Shown one piece after another: positions 42,400-54,055 of a DNA stretch of 64,000 bases (positions within the stretch are counted from its first letter, which is position 1; every line of letters starts with the position of its first letter). Where the stretch lies: the NCBI GenBank assembly GCA_030704615.1, contig CM060731.1, positions 47,368,001-47,432,000 on the forward strand. Direction: 5' to 3'. This DNA comes from Takakia lepidozioides. Taxonomy: Eukaryota; Streptophyta; Takakiopsida; Takakiales; Takakiaceae. The notes under the pieces are model-generated. The model was given only the letters and a program-made list of their open reading frames with translations. It did not search any database and was not told the origin of the DNA. Position numbers and translations under genes: made by a program.

Positions 42400-45185
42400 G
42401 CCTTTCTAGTTATCTGGAAGGTTAGACTTAATTCGTTCGTCTAAACCAGCAGGTTTTGCTGCTGGACTGAGCGAATCAGTGCCAGTGAAAGTGCCTCCCT
42501 CCTCCTTCCTCTTATAACATCTGGCTGAGTCCATACTGGGTACAAGGTCTATGGCCGCAAAGAATAACAACTCTGTCCCTCCCCCTCCCATATGACTACT
42601 CTTCTGCTTGAGAGCTTCACTTCCCTCTGTCAAGCACTTCCATTCTACTGTGTCTCGCATACCTCTGGAAAGAGATGTGACAGAAGACAGGTGAATAGAG
42701 CCACCATTTGGAATGTGAAGCCACAGAATGTCAAGTACTGCAAATCAGCAATGCAAGCGCTGCTTCAGTTGAATATGCATGAGTAGAACTTGACATTTGT
42801 GTGTGTTAAAACATCATTGAATAGGATTGAATTTCCAATTCCCAAACACAAAATGTATGAGATAGGCATGCATGAATGCCATCAATGCAGATTCATTTTA
42901 AAAACAACGGCAGACAACAACTGCACGCATGGCCGCATGTGTGCAGTACACAGTGTAGCATGTGGCCTAATTGCAAGCAAACAGGAAAGGCTGAGGTCAG
43001 ACCTTGAAGAACCAGCCAAAACCCCCAGACTGTGCAAGCAAAGAAGCTTGGGGCCCAAAATGCCAGGAGAAAACATACAGGAACCTGCTTGCACACCACG
43101 GACTATAAGTAGAAGCATGCATGATAAGGTTGTTCCGGCACATTGTTCGTACAAACTCACAGATAGAAACTTTCAGAGAGTGGTGCTCCATGTGCAGAGG
43201 ATGGATTTGGGCGTGTACAAGACAGACAGAGGAAAGAATTTAGGGCAGGAATGCGACGAACAGCCACATGACCCCTGAGCATTTCACTCTCATCCAAATT
43301 CAAGTGCTATCTTGATCCTAATCCCAGGCATCACTTCATTTATTTTTCCAGAAACAAATCCTTCTCATTTAATCCAATTTGGCAGAGTCTGTATGTCGTA
43401 GCACCCCGGCACTATATACATCACCTTGACAGTGACAACCAAGGGTGCTGCTTGTCTGGTGGGACACTGTCAAGGCCTCTGGTACATAGAAAAAGAACAG
43501 TAAAGCTGAAAGTAAGAACATTTCATGACAACTGGGAACTAAACCTGGAATGTGTTAAACGTTATAGATCAACTAAGAATTTCGGATTGATTGATCCAGG
43601 AGCACACTGACCTTGTACACAGCCTGGATGGTTTCTTTTTCAGGAAGAATATTCAAGCTCTCATTGGCCAATTGTCCATTAGGATGTCCTTAGCGTTAGA
43701 AACCTCCCTGCTAATCTCGTATGCATGCCAACGGGCATTAGACACTCTACCGAATATGCTCTTTAATGTTCTCTGATTGACATTGACAGAAACACCACGT
43801 TTTTCTGCCATCAACCAGACTAGACAGGCAGGGTCATAATCTCAAAAGATGGTTTGCCGATAGGAAAATGTAACATAATTGACTGCATTGAGGCTCTTGA
43901 ATATATGGTGGAAAATTATTCTGTGGATTTGAAAGGAAACACTGAGATTCACAGGCGATAGATCTCTGGATCTTTTTCATCAACCGCGAACTTACAGATA
44001 AAGCATACATTAAATTACGAGGATAATTTCTCAAATTTTCAGTCCAAAACGAAAAGCGTTTACGAGAATAAGAGCGAAGAACGGGCAAAGTTGCATTCAC
44101 GGAAATGTCGAGGAAATAAAGCCGGAAAAAACGAAACCGTTCACAATCGTAGATCTCTACAATTGAAAACGATGGAGCGATGGACGCACATAAGAAACGA
44201 TGCGAGGTAGAAGAGGAAGGAAGCGTTTGAGGATGGCAAAGCCACATTGTTCGACCGGCCGCCACCTGCTGCCATCACCGGCACTTTCTCCGATCAATCC
44301 AATCGAAGCCAGATATCTGATTCCAATCAAGCCATTATCTGAGAAAATATGTAAACCTGCAGTGCTGCAGATGAACCAATAAGATTCGACTCGTGAGAGC
44401 GAAAGATGACAAACATTCCACCCAGGGCGACAGCAGCAGCGATGACGACGCTACTCACGGCCCGGCTTCCGTGGAGACCTTCCACTTTATTACTTGTCGG
44501 AGCCGAGACTACGCTTTCGTGTCATCCTCTTCTACCTTCCCCCGGTACCACCTCCCGTAGCGGATGAACAACTCTAGATGATAAATTCATAATTGGTGCA
44601 ACCACTATTCATGCGGTCGTGGCACCTATTATGTGCAACTGCCACAATTGGAAATCCATTAAATTATGGATGAAAATTGGATCTCTCCATTCACAAAAGC
44701 ATCATCGTTCCGGCAAAGATATGCGGATGTTCTGGAAGAGAAAAACTCCTTTGTTTTGATCATTGCTGAGGTTGGGTGCTGCTTACGCAAGAGGTTGCGT
44801 AGGGCGTGAGCGTGTGACAGTGTTTTTCTTTCTGGCGAAAAATCGCCAGATTTCGACCTGGAAACTCGGTCAGCTACTTGTACAAAGGAATTATGGGGGG
44901 TAAAATCTGAGATTTTCGCCAAAAAGCACCGATAGATAAATTTCAGGAGCCTAATTTTGCCAACGTGGCCGAATGATAACGTGACACCGGGAATATAGCC
45001 ACTTTTCTAACTTTGTCACCTCGATATTCTCTCCACATGGGCACTAGGTGGAATTCACAGGTGGCCCCGCCAGCGATTTTGGAAATATGAAAAAAAATTA
45101 CTGACGTGTGAGCACAAGGGCTAGTCCCCGAATTCCGGTGAAATGAACTTGGCGAAACCAAACATTATGCGAAACTAACACATAA
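42400..45185. other. Unresolved region with a few exon-like segments
   Basis: No domain was recognised. Minus-strand segments with coding-like sequence and plausible splice signals lie at about 43697-43608 (reads ANESLNILPEKETIQAVYK, then a GT donor) and about 44500-44365 (SSVVIAAAVALGGMFVIF, a possible membrane helix, then CTGCAG|GTTTAC). They could belong to an unidentified gene or to 5' exons of the AIG1-like gene. Confidence 0.3.
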
Positions 45186-45210
45186 AGAACAAGTAGCCCC
45201 TATACATGAT

Positions 45211-45294
45211 GAAGAGAGAAGACTCCATCCGCAGCCGGCGTAACTAAGAGCCACTTCGCCTTCCGGCTACTTCCCCCTTTGGGAGGTGGGCCCT
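45211..45294 (-). repeat. Dispersed repeat family copy 3
   Basis: Inverse of the copies at 27434 and 45836. With the latter it forms an inverted pair about 540 bp apart, so the two could be the ends of one transposon of about 700 bp. Confidence 0.6.
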
Positions 45295-45835
45295 AATACC
45301 TGATGAACATCTTACCTATAGGCCTGGCTTTTTCTCCATAACAGGCGCGAGAGTGCAGTGAGACTTCACCTCAATTTGCAAGTTCTCGCCCATAGCTAAT
45401 TTCTCACACGGAAACTCTATACCAAATAGCCTGAGAAGAAATCACACTGAAGATAATTTCGCATGGCGAAACTGTGTACCAACTAGCCTGAATTGGATGT
45501 AGGATTGTTGGGTGATGGGATTCCATACAAAAAGTTTGGACTCAAGCTATACCACTAAGGGTTTCTCAATGCGAAACCCACCGTTGCATAGGTTTGTGCC
45601 CATATCACCAAGTATTTCTCAATGCGAAACTCATCTGCCCCTATAAGTTTAGGGTTTATGGCTACACTACTGAAGTTTTTGCCTCGTTGAATTGGTGCAG
45701 ACGTACCATATATATGCAGGTGTCCTCGATATCCGCTTATGGTTTTTTTCCGTTTTGGAAAAATATAATTCCAATGACCGAGGTTAAGAAAACATAAAAC
45801 TCCCATGACAGTGGGTTGTGCTCACGTTGTGCTCA

Positions 45836-45903
45836 GGGCCCACCCCCGAAAGGGGACAGTAGCCGCAAGGCAAAGTGGCTCTTAGTTCCGCTTGCCTCGG
45901 CCG

Positions 45904-45912
<9 letters not shown>
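45836..45912 (+). repeat. Dispersed repeat family copy 4
   Basis: It carries GGGCCCACC, GGGGACAGTAGCCGCAAGG and AAGTGGCTCTTAGTTCCGC, and runs directly into the CT microsatellite. Confidence 0.6.

Positions 45913-45972
<60 letters not shown>
45907..45972. repeat. (CT)n microsatellite
   Basis: About 33 perfect CT units. The Leu-Ser open frame across it is an artefact of the repeat. Confidence 0.95.
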
Positions 45973-45977
<5 letters not shown>

Positions 45978-47390
45978 AAGAACAACCCATAAAATGGGTA
46001 TCACAAAGCGAAACTTGGATTTTCACCAACGATATTGATTTTCTTTTTTTTCTTTTTTTGTAGGTTTCTCCCTTTCAAGCTTTCTATATGTTTAAAGTTA
46101 TTTTTACACACCTATAGACCCTATTAACATATAAAGACCCTATATTCGTCTATTATATGTATTTCCGTTGGCATACATATCACCCCCCAAACCGTGGATC
46201 CTGCTCACACTGGTTTTTTTTTTTCTGCTCACGCCATACCACCCTCAAGAGATTTGGAAGAAGGTTTTTATTTGGAAGCATGGGAAGAATCATGGGGGAT
46301 TCACTCACGATATTAATTGGAAACATCTTAAATGGAAGGTTAACCATTGAACTCCCAGAATCGCCATGGGCTGAAATCCAGCAGAGATGGTGGGGTTGGA
46401 TTCCCCTTGTATCTGTGCCAGCCAATTGTTTAAATTATACTTGAAGGGGTTGGATGCTTTGGAGAAGGAGGCTAGTCACCAGTGGTGTGTCGGAACGCCC
46501 ACTCCCAAAATGAGAGGAGTCTCCTATAGCCACACATGGGAGCGGACACTCTGGGGGAGGCGATTGGAACCCCAGTATAGTATGCTGGGATGTTTGAGAT
46601 GTTCTAGATAGGTGGAGACTAAGGACAAAAAGATCTTCCACATTTTTATTTTTTTGGCACACTTCTATATATGATAATATGGGGGATAATAATATAGTAA
46701 GAGAATTGGCAACCGGGACCGTTATAGAATCGGGATAGATCAGACCTTCAGATATATAGGAGAATAAGTTTGCAGGATAGTCCAAGAATTAAAATGGGGG
46801 ATCAATCAACATATGAAGCTGCAAGGTAGTTTGTTTGTTTGTTTGTTTGTTTTGTTTTGTTTTGTTTTGTAGCATTGAGATCTCCCAAACGCGGGCCCGA
46901 CCTGGTGCTTGGTACCGTTGGAAAGCCCTTGATAAGAAGGGGTGCTTGGTCTCATCATTTTTGTGTGTGACTCAGTTTTGAAACTTCAAGTAGTTTTGGT
47001 CGTTGGAAATTCGTGAAAAATAGCAAAGTGGGTTGTCTTGGAACAATGATTTGATATATTATTTCTCAATAAATCCATAGATAAAAAACCCCTCACATAC
47101 GAAGATGGATATCATTATTTCAATATTTTACGTCGTTTCCTTTCATAATCATCCAATATTGTTCTCCTTCGTCTACAAAGAAGCATGCCTCCTAGACGTC
47201 GTGGCGGTGGCCTCGACATAAGAGACGCACTTGGATACATAGGGGATTGCACTTGAACTTAGATGACACTGGACACTTGGGACAACGGCATAGGCTACCC
47301 TAGTATACCCTAGTAAGCTACACAATGATTTGAAGTAATGACTATTGTATAAGCGGGTCCAAAAATAGACAATATGAAGATGATAGCTGT
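45973..47390. other. No recognised gene; GTTT microsatellite
   Basis: Open frames at 46157-46444 and 46435-46785 have no family resemblance. A (GTTT)n-(GTTTT)n tract lies at about 46828-46870. Confidence 0.4.
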
Positions 47391-47394
47391 TAAA

Positions 47395-47545
47395 TGGCAA
47401 ATAGTTTAGGTGCCAATTTGGGTTTGGAGTGGGTAGAGTATAGGTGTCAAGTGGTGGTTTCTAGGGGTGACATGTGTAGGGCACCCTCTAGAAGGGTCCA
47501 GGTTTGCTTGATAGGTGGAGTTGCCGCCCAGAGATGGTATTTAAA
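47395..47545 (+). repeat. Dispersed repeat, partner of 23890-24045
   Basis: It shares CAAGTGGTGGTTTCTAGGG, TGACATGTGTAGGGCA and TCTAGAAGGGTC with the inverted copy at 23.9 kb. Confidence 0.5.
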
Positions 47546-48207
47546 GGAGAAGATGACAACGCAATCCTCGAATAGCCAATGGCAGGGAGCAAGGCACTTA
47601 AGTTGAGTAGTTAGGATCATCTATTGTTAGGGTTATGCGGGTAAGAGGAACACAACTAGGTTAACTTAGCGGCAGCTAACCTAGCTGGCTTCAAGAGCGT
47701 CCGTCCGTGTATCCGGCCCACCGTGTTTAAGGAGGAAACGGACAAAAAAAGCTTGGTAGGTTGAGCACTTTCATGTACATGGCGGTGGAGCTGGTTGCTC
47801 AGTCAGTAGCCCCATAAAATCACAGCTCGGTTACCAGGTTGGTCTCATGTACGTCACACTAAAGTCCCAAAATTATCACCCGGCCACCGAGCTCCATATG
47901 ATTGTTTAATTGCTGGAGGAGACCCGGCTCTTTCCTCCAAGTGTCCGCCAAAATCTTAACTTTGCCGCCTATCATTATTAATATAGGTTAGCTAGTAGCA
48001 GGGAGTTCACACCAGTTTTGGGCGAACATAGAGTCATCAAGATATGAACTTGGATATTAATGTATCCGGACCCGGAATATTCGGCATTTTTTAGGAAGGA
48101 ATGCAAGTGCCTATGGCCACAGGGCGGCAAACATCGACCATAGCTCTTATGTTAGGTTCAGCCCCCGTCTTGTTTCCTGGGTAGTGTACACCAGTTGCTC
48201 TGTTTGT

Positions 48208-48433
48208 AAAGCCCTGGTCCTGTTGGAGTACAATTGTTGGGCAGCTCACACAAAGCAAATTGATGTTTGTGTGAAGGGATATCTCGAAAACCTGAACTAA
48301 TTATCTTTACTATGGTAAGTCATGCTAATGGAGTGAGTCCCTCACAAAGGTAACATCTATTTCTCACAAAATTGGACACAAGGTCGATGGCCACAAGGCT
48401 ACATCATTGAGCAAACAATGCCTTACGAGTACA
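48208..48433 (+). mobile_element. Diverged LINE 3'-end fragment
   Basis: It aligns with the last 220 bp of the LINE family (for example TGTGTGAAGGGAT, GGCCACAAGGCTAC, CTTACGAGTACA). Many substitutions show greater age. It ends GAGTACA followed by TTTTCTCT, as in the younger copies. Confidence 0.75.
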
Positions 48434-48583
48434 TTTTCTCTGTATCTATTAGACCATAGGCTGGCAATGAGAGGGCTCAACATCTCCATGAAAATCCGTT
48501 GAGCCAGTTCCAGAAGCTTGAGATAGTTCAAGAAGCTATTTTTGGTTTTTCGGGGTAATCTGGACAGGTTCTAGAAAATGACG

Positions 48584-48971
48584 ACGATCATATGACATAG
48601 CATGACGACAATGATGTGGATGACGATGACATGGCACTAGGGCACCCTATTCCCGCTCTATGCTAAAACTAGTCTCTAACCTTCAGTCGTCAATAGATCT
48701 AGAATTTATGCCATGAATCGGGCATAAGTATATTGGAAAAAACTAATATCCACCTAACACTCGTTTACACATATAGGACGATCATATGACATAGCATGAC
48801 GACAATGATGTGGATGACGATGACATGGCACTAGGGCACCCTATTCCCGCTCTATGCTAAAACTAGTCTCTAACCTTCAGTCGTCAATAGATCTAGAATT
48901 TATGCCATGAATCGGGCATAAGTATATTGGAAAAAACTAATATCCACCTAACACTCGTTTACACATATAGG
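48584..48971. repeat. Perfect 194-bp tandem duplication
   Basis: Units 48584-48777 and 48778-48971 appear identical at every base and begin ACGATCATATGACATAGCAT. No coding frame spans them. Confidence 0.9.
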
Positions 48972-49282
48972 TTGAAACTTCACTTCTTACTAAACATGTG
49001 TCATTGTCTTTTAACTTTGTCTTTTCTCCCCTACCGTACTCTGTCTTTTTTTTCTATGCACTAGGTATCCACCAAGACGAGCTTGGCTATGGGCTGTAGC
49101 CGAGCGGCGAGTCCATTCCAGTGTTGGATTGGCATCAAGTATATTACCGTCGGGTCCTGGTATATGTCTCTTAAGTGAGATACCAGACTAGAACTGGTCC
49201 CATGCATAGTTTGAAATTGATTTACCAGTCTAGTCTAAGTAATTGATGCATTATAGTTTCATGATGCATTGGTATCAATAGA

Positions 49283-49948
49283 AGGGCCGGTTTACACGAG
49301 GGCCCGGGCCCAAGACCAAGCTAGAAACAAGAAATCCTATTGGTCAAGAGCCTCAAATCGGGCCCAAACGGTTTACACGAGGGTCCGGGCCCAAGACCAA
49401 GAAAATGACATGGTTGCCTAGATGGCATGATTTATGGCGCCAAATTCTTGGGCCTAGCCCAACACAAGGAATGCTCTTGGGATGGAGACCCAACTCTCTC
49501 CCTTGGACCCAAGAAACCTAGCATTAAATATATTTGTTTAAGCCTATCACAGCCGTAGGATGGAAACATGTCGCAGATGGGGTTGTACAGAGGTAGAGAC
49601 TAGAGACTCTCGAAGGCCACCACGTGAGGCAAGTGCTGCCATGTTGAATCATCAGCCCTCTCTATCTCTTGGACCTCTTTCCATGATGAAGTCATCAACA
49701 ATCTAGCATATTGCAATCGTTTATACTAAGTTGTTGCAATGCCAAAATGGTTGTAATCATGTGCTTGAAGAGGACCAAGGCCATAGGAATATTATTACTT
49801 CTTGCTTCTATGGTTCAGGGATCCAAGATTTGATGGGAGACATCGCGAAGCGAAGAAGAGAGACAGTGGAGGGGGCGGGAGAGTGGCTGATATAAAAGCT
49901 CTAGTCCTCATGATTTCTTGGGCCCTGGCCCTTGTATAAACCGGCCCT
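49283..49948. mobile_element. Non-autonomous DNA transposon with 32-bp terminal inverted repeats
   Basis: The left end 49283-49314 (AGGGCCGGTTTACACGAGGG...) and the right end 49917-49948 are inverted copies differing at a few positions. A second inward copy of the left tip lies at about 49371-49403. The 666-bp element has no transposase. A target duplication was not clear. Confidence 0.6.
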
Positions 49949-51963
49949 AAGTATGGCACTTAGTATATATAATGAACACTGGTATTGATGAAAAAGCCAC
50001 AAAAAGAAGGCAGCCATGTTCAAAATAGACACACATCACATGAATCCGTATACAAGTAGACAACCATTCAAACTTATGTGTCCCAAAGTTTCAAATGGTG
50101 CAGCAAAATAAAAGGAACGTCCTGTGATCTACCTCAAGCCCGAAACAGTGCCTTGAAACTACATATAGCAACACCTTATAGACAACATATTCACACCAGG
50201 CAAGAGAGGAGGTTGGCTTGCAGGAAACTTGTATGAATACTGGTGCCCTGAACGTATACTAGACTGGTGTGGTATCTACGCTTATCGTCCGACTAGTATG
50301 TGGGTACCTTGGTATGGCCATGGGTATTGCCCAACCGTAGACCAGGCTAGTCTGTTATAATATCCAATATATATACTGGGCCTCAGACCATATACCAGTT
50401 CAACATTGGTCGGTGCATGCCAGGCCACAGCGGTGAAATACCGTACATAAACAAACTTGTTGGCAATGCTCATCCACGTTTTCCCAAATCACCATCCAAA
50501 TCGACATCCAAAATTCATCCTGCATGCAAGGAGCCTGGATTATCTTAAGATTATCTACATAGAAGTAGTTGTAAAATTAAAGTGTAGTACCCCGACCTAC
50601 ATTGAACCCAACACGCCAACGGAATATCAGGGTGTGGAATATCAGGGTGTGGTGCCCACCCTTGCATTGAACCCTATATCCCATGAAAAGCGGGCACTGA
50701 ATATCGTTCCGTGCACTGAACTCGAGCGCCGTATTCAGGGCCTCGAATACGCCCCTGAATCCAAGTCAACATGACCAGCCCATGTCTAGCGCGTGGGTGT
50801 CAGCAGCTTGGCAAAGAGCACGGCCCTCCTGCCAATGGGAGTCGAGTTGCGCGGGGGATAGCGTGGGCGATTCAAGGGCAAGGGTGTGCGCGAGGAGGAG
50901 GGGCTGCCTCGCCACAGAACCCAACAGGCCCTAAATCGATCACGTAATTCTGGCGTTAGAGGGAGTCTTTCGGGCTCAAGGGTGGGGATGCTCTTAGAGC
51001 ATCCCCACTCTACACCTCTACTGACCCCTGCACCCGTACTTCTCGTATATAGGTTCAAGTTTGCCTCCAAACGTACCACACCCTTGCCCCGCTGCTGTAT
51101 ACACCGTTAAGGGCGGACACTGAACTGCCTCTCTTTCACTGCATATGTGCAACCGAGTCGTCCCGAGATGGATATGTCAGTGCGTGCTGGCGTGCATGAG
51201 AAGGTTTATGAAGCGTGTCAGAGCGTATGAGAATGTCGCTGGGAACTCTAGCAAGGCGGGGCATGACGAGGGGTAAGGGCCCCTTCACACACCTTTTGAG
51301 AGTCCTGAACCAACCTCTTCAAAATGGACGTAGTGGGGCCATTTCCTTGAGAAGGGTGGGGATACTCTAAGGAAGGTGGTGAAGAGGGAGTCACTGAAAA
51401 GCACAATGTCAATGAAGGAATTATATGTCAATTCATAAGAAAATGCTATAAAACAGCCCCACAACAATCATGTCAATCCAACCTGGAGATTGACGGAATT
51501 CCTTGTCACAAAGTTTGAAGTCATGGAATGGACAATGCCATGCGGCCTCAGACAAAAGAACACTAGCTAGTTCCTACTTCTTAGGCAGGAGTTTCCTGGA
51601 TGACTGGAAAGAATAAAATTATGCTACAAGCATCCCCTTTAAGGACATGGAGGGTGAATTTCAAGCAGCATTGTTACTTTGACTCTGTGGATAGCTGTGT
51701 TTTGCTCCAAGTGATCTGCAGTATGGCACTGACCGTGGTTCACCCTTAGCCGGCCTGGAGCCATGCTGCAGAGCTAATTGCATCTTTTACATCAAATTTC
51801 TTCGTATTTTGGTTGGTGAAAGTTAGCTTGAGTTGCCAGTGATGTCTGGATTGTCAGGCTAAGACTGGGCCTCATCCCGTGAACAAGTTGTTTCATACTC
51901 ATTCTGTTGCGGAAAACAGAACGTAAGCTCATAGGAATTACGCTAAGCAAGAGAGATTGAAGT
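49949..51963. other. No recognised gene
   Basis: It contains a short direct repeat (GGAATATCAGGGTGTG, twice near 50620-50650) and an 18-base GC-rich inverted repeat around 50994 (CTTAGAGCATCCCCAC). No coding frame shows a domain. Confidence 0.4.
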
Positions 51964-52147
51964 CTAGTTGGGCCAAGAAACTGGTGGATCTGGCTGTGCC
52001 GCCCCATTCTCCACCACAGCACGAACAACATCTGGTGGGATTTCGTCCAAGTCCAAACCTTTTTCAATGGCATCAAAGTGGTGGAAAAATGATGGGCCTG
52101 ACGTACACCATTCAGGGTTCAAATCCCCAGGCCTCGCAACCTTTTGC
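51964..52147 (-). CDS. Candidate terminal coding exon of an unidentified gene
   Basis: On the minus strand ATCTGCAG|G is a good splice acceptor at 52148. The following 61 codons (ARPGDLNPEWCTSGPSFFHH then FDAIEKGLDLDEIPPDVVRA) have natural coding character and end in TAG. I do not recognise the family. Upstream exons were not resolved in 52.2-53.3 kb. Confidence 0.35.
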
Positions 52148-53347
52148 CTGCAGATATAACCAAATTGCATATGTTCACAACTTTGTATTGAAAATGTGAC
52201 CAGTGATCGAAAAAATGGGGCAGGTAGAAACACTTTTCCTTCTCATCTTTTCTCTCTCCAGACATTCTCTTAACAAATCCTTGACCATCCACTGCGAACA
52301 CTGGCTACAGTGAGGGCAGTAGTCTCAGCCGAATATGAACTGCCCCAGGGCCATTCATGCTAACACAGGGCTTTCAGAATCAGCCTGAGATTGCCACAAT
52401 TCTCACCCATGGTTGACCTCGGGTTACAGGGAACTCAGTGTTGATTTTAAGGCTGGTCCAAATCAAGCAAGGAACCACAAAATGAATCCATCACTGCTAC
52501 TCTACACCCCGACCTTCCAGAGATGTGAGATAAGTAGCACTGATTTCATCTTCACACTGCTCTGTGAGAAGGATGAAGAGAAGGGGTATACAGAATGTGT
52601 TTATTGCTGAATCCATAACAAACTTGGCTATGACATACCCTCGAGGCCATGGTCCTCACAGGATTTTTAACTCTACCACAATCAGGTGTGGGATTCCTAC
52701 CCAGAAGCATAGAAACTAGCCTGAAATTGCCATGGGTCACTAACAGAGGGAGACAAACCCCACGGATTTTTAAACAGCCAATGCACATTTCAGGGAACAG
52801 GAAAGTGGGGGAGTAGGAGGACAAGAAGATAGGAGAACAAGGGTAAATGCCAATCCAAAAGGCTTGCTACACTGATACAATGTATCATAGCTTCCACATT
52901 TCCAGCAGAGAGATTCTTTAACCTTTTATACCGAAAATGAGAGAGAACCTGAGAGAATTGAGATAATGGAATACCATTCTTGGTCGTCAATCATACAATC
53001 AGTCATGCCAAAGGACCGAAGTTCATCTGCACTGTGGTGTATGCTCAAACTATACCTGCGTCCATCTAGCCCCCACATTGATATGAGTCCCATTGATATG
53101 AACTTCTTGTTAGTACTCAAAACATACACAGCACCTAGAGAGGGAAACTGTGTTATCTGAAGAAATGCTTACACAAGGCTAAGCCAATCTAAACCAAACT
53201 TTCGTGGAATTGTTTCGTTAAATCACCCCAGCCTTTGGCAAGCTGTGCAAGGATGTGAAAATGGCCACTCCAGCTTGTGTTAGAGAGAGGGAGACTTCTA
53301 GTAGCCGTTGTGATCATCCTCGAGTAAGTTTCACCAGGCCACAAAGG
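52148..53347. other. No recognised gene
   Basis: May contain upstream exons of the candidate gene at 51964-52147. No domain was seen. Confidence 0.35.
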
Positions 53348-53365
53348 GAGTGGGAGAGATTGTAC

Positions 53366-54055
53366 TCATAAGACGTTGTTTGCCGTAGCCTTGTGGCCAT
53401 TGACCCCGCGCCCAGTTTGAGCGGGAACAAAAGGGACAGAACCTACCTCTGTCAGGGGCTGACGTTTGTAGTAAGACTTACCTTCATATAAAGAATTAAT
53501 CCGGGTTTTCCAGATATCCTCTAGAAATCCCTTCACACAAGCATCAATCTGCTGTGTGTGATTTGCCCAAAAACTAGGCCTCAGGAGGGCCTGGGCTTTT
53601 GGCTCAGCCTCGAGACTTTCAAAGTTGGTAAACAGGGGTACAGGCACAATTCCCTCGATAGGATTGAAGAGAGCGTCTCTTTGGTGAGAGAACCCCGGAC
53701 AGTGTATCAGAAAATGAATACTGTCTTCAGATTGCCCACACAACGGGCAATTGCACTCTCCCTTTCCTCTCTGCTTCTGTTTGCTGTTCAAAGGTAGGCT
53801 TCCTGCCCTGAGTTTAAATTTCAGTCTAGTGCCGAGAGTGGGTAGACCCTTGAGGTCATCCAATATGTCCTCCCCCATGTCACTGACTGGAAACAAGTTC
53901 AGGGAAGTTTTCTGCCTAACTTCATTTTCATCAGACAATCTCATGGCAACAGACATGGCTTTGGACACTACAGCCTCTAAGTCAGATTTATCCAGCAGGG
54001 TTAACACTTGCGGATCCAGGTCCAGGTCCTTGAGAATCTCTTCTACTCTCTTCTG
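53366..54055 (-). pseudogene. LINE C-terminal zinc module
   Basis: It continues the RT frame after the TGA. It has a CxCPxC...H...HC pattern (CNCPLCGQSEDSIHFLIHC), typical of the Cys/His-rich tail of plant L1-type ORF2, and ends with a stop 6 bp before the element's 3' terminus. Confidence 0.85.

Noticed and set aside
45875-46063. Leu-Ser repeat open frame
   Set aside because: It is the CT microsatellite read as codons.
53558-53797. Plus-strand 79-codon frame also found at 39060-39299
   Set aside because: It is the antisense of the LINE zinc module; its conservation comes from the LINE.
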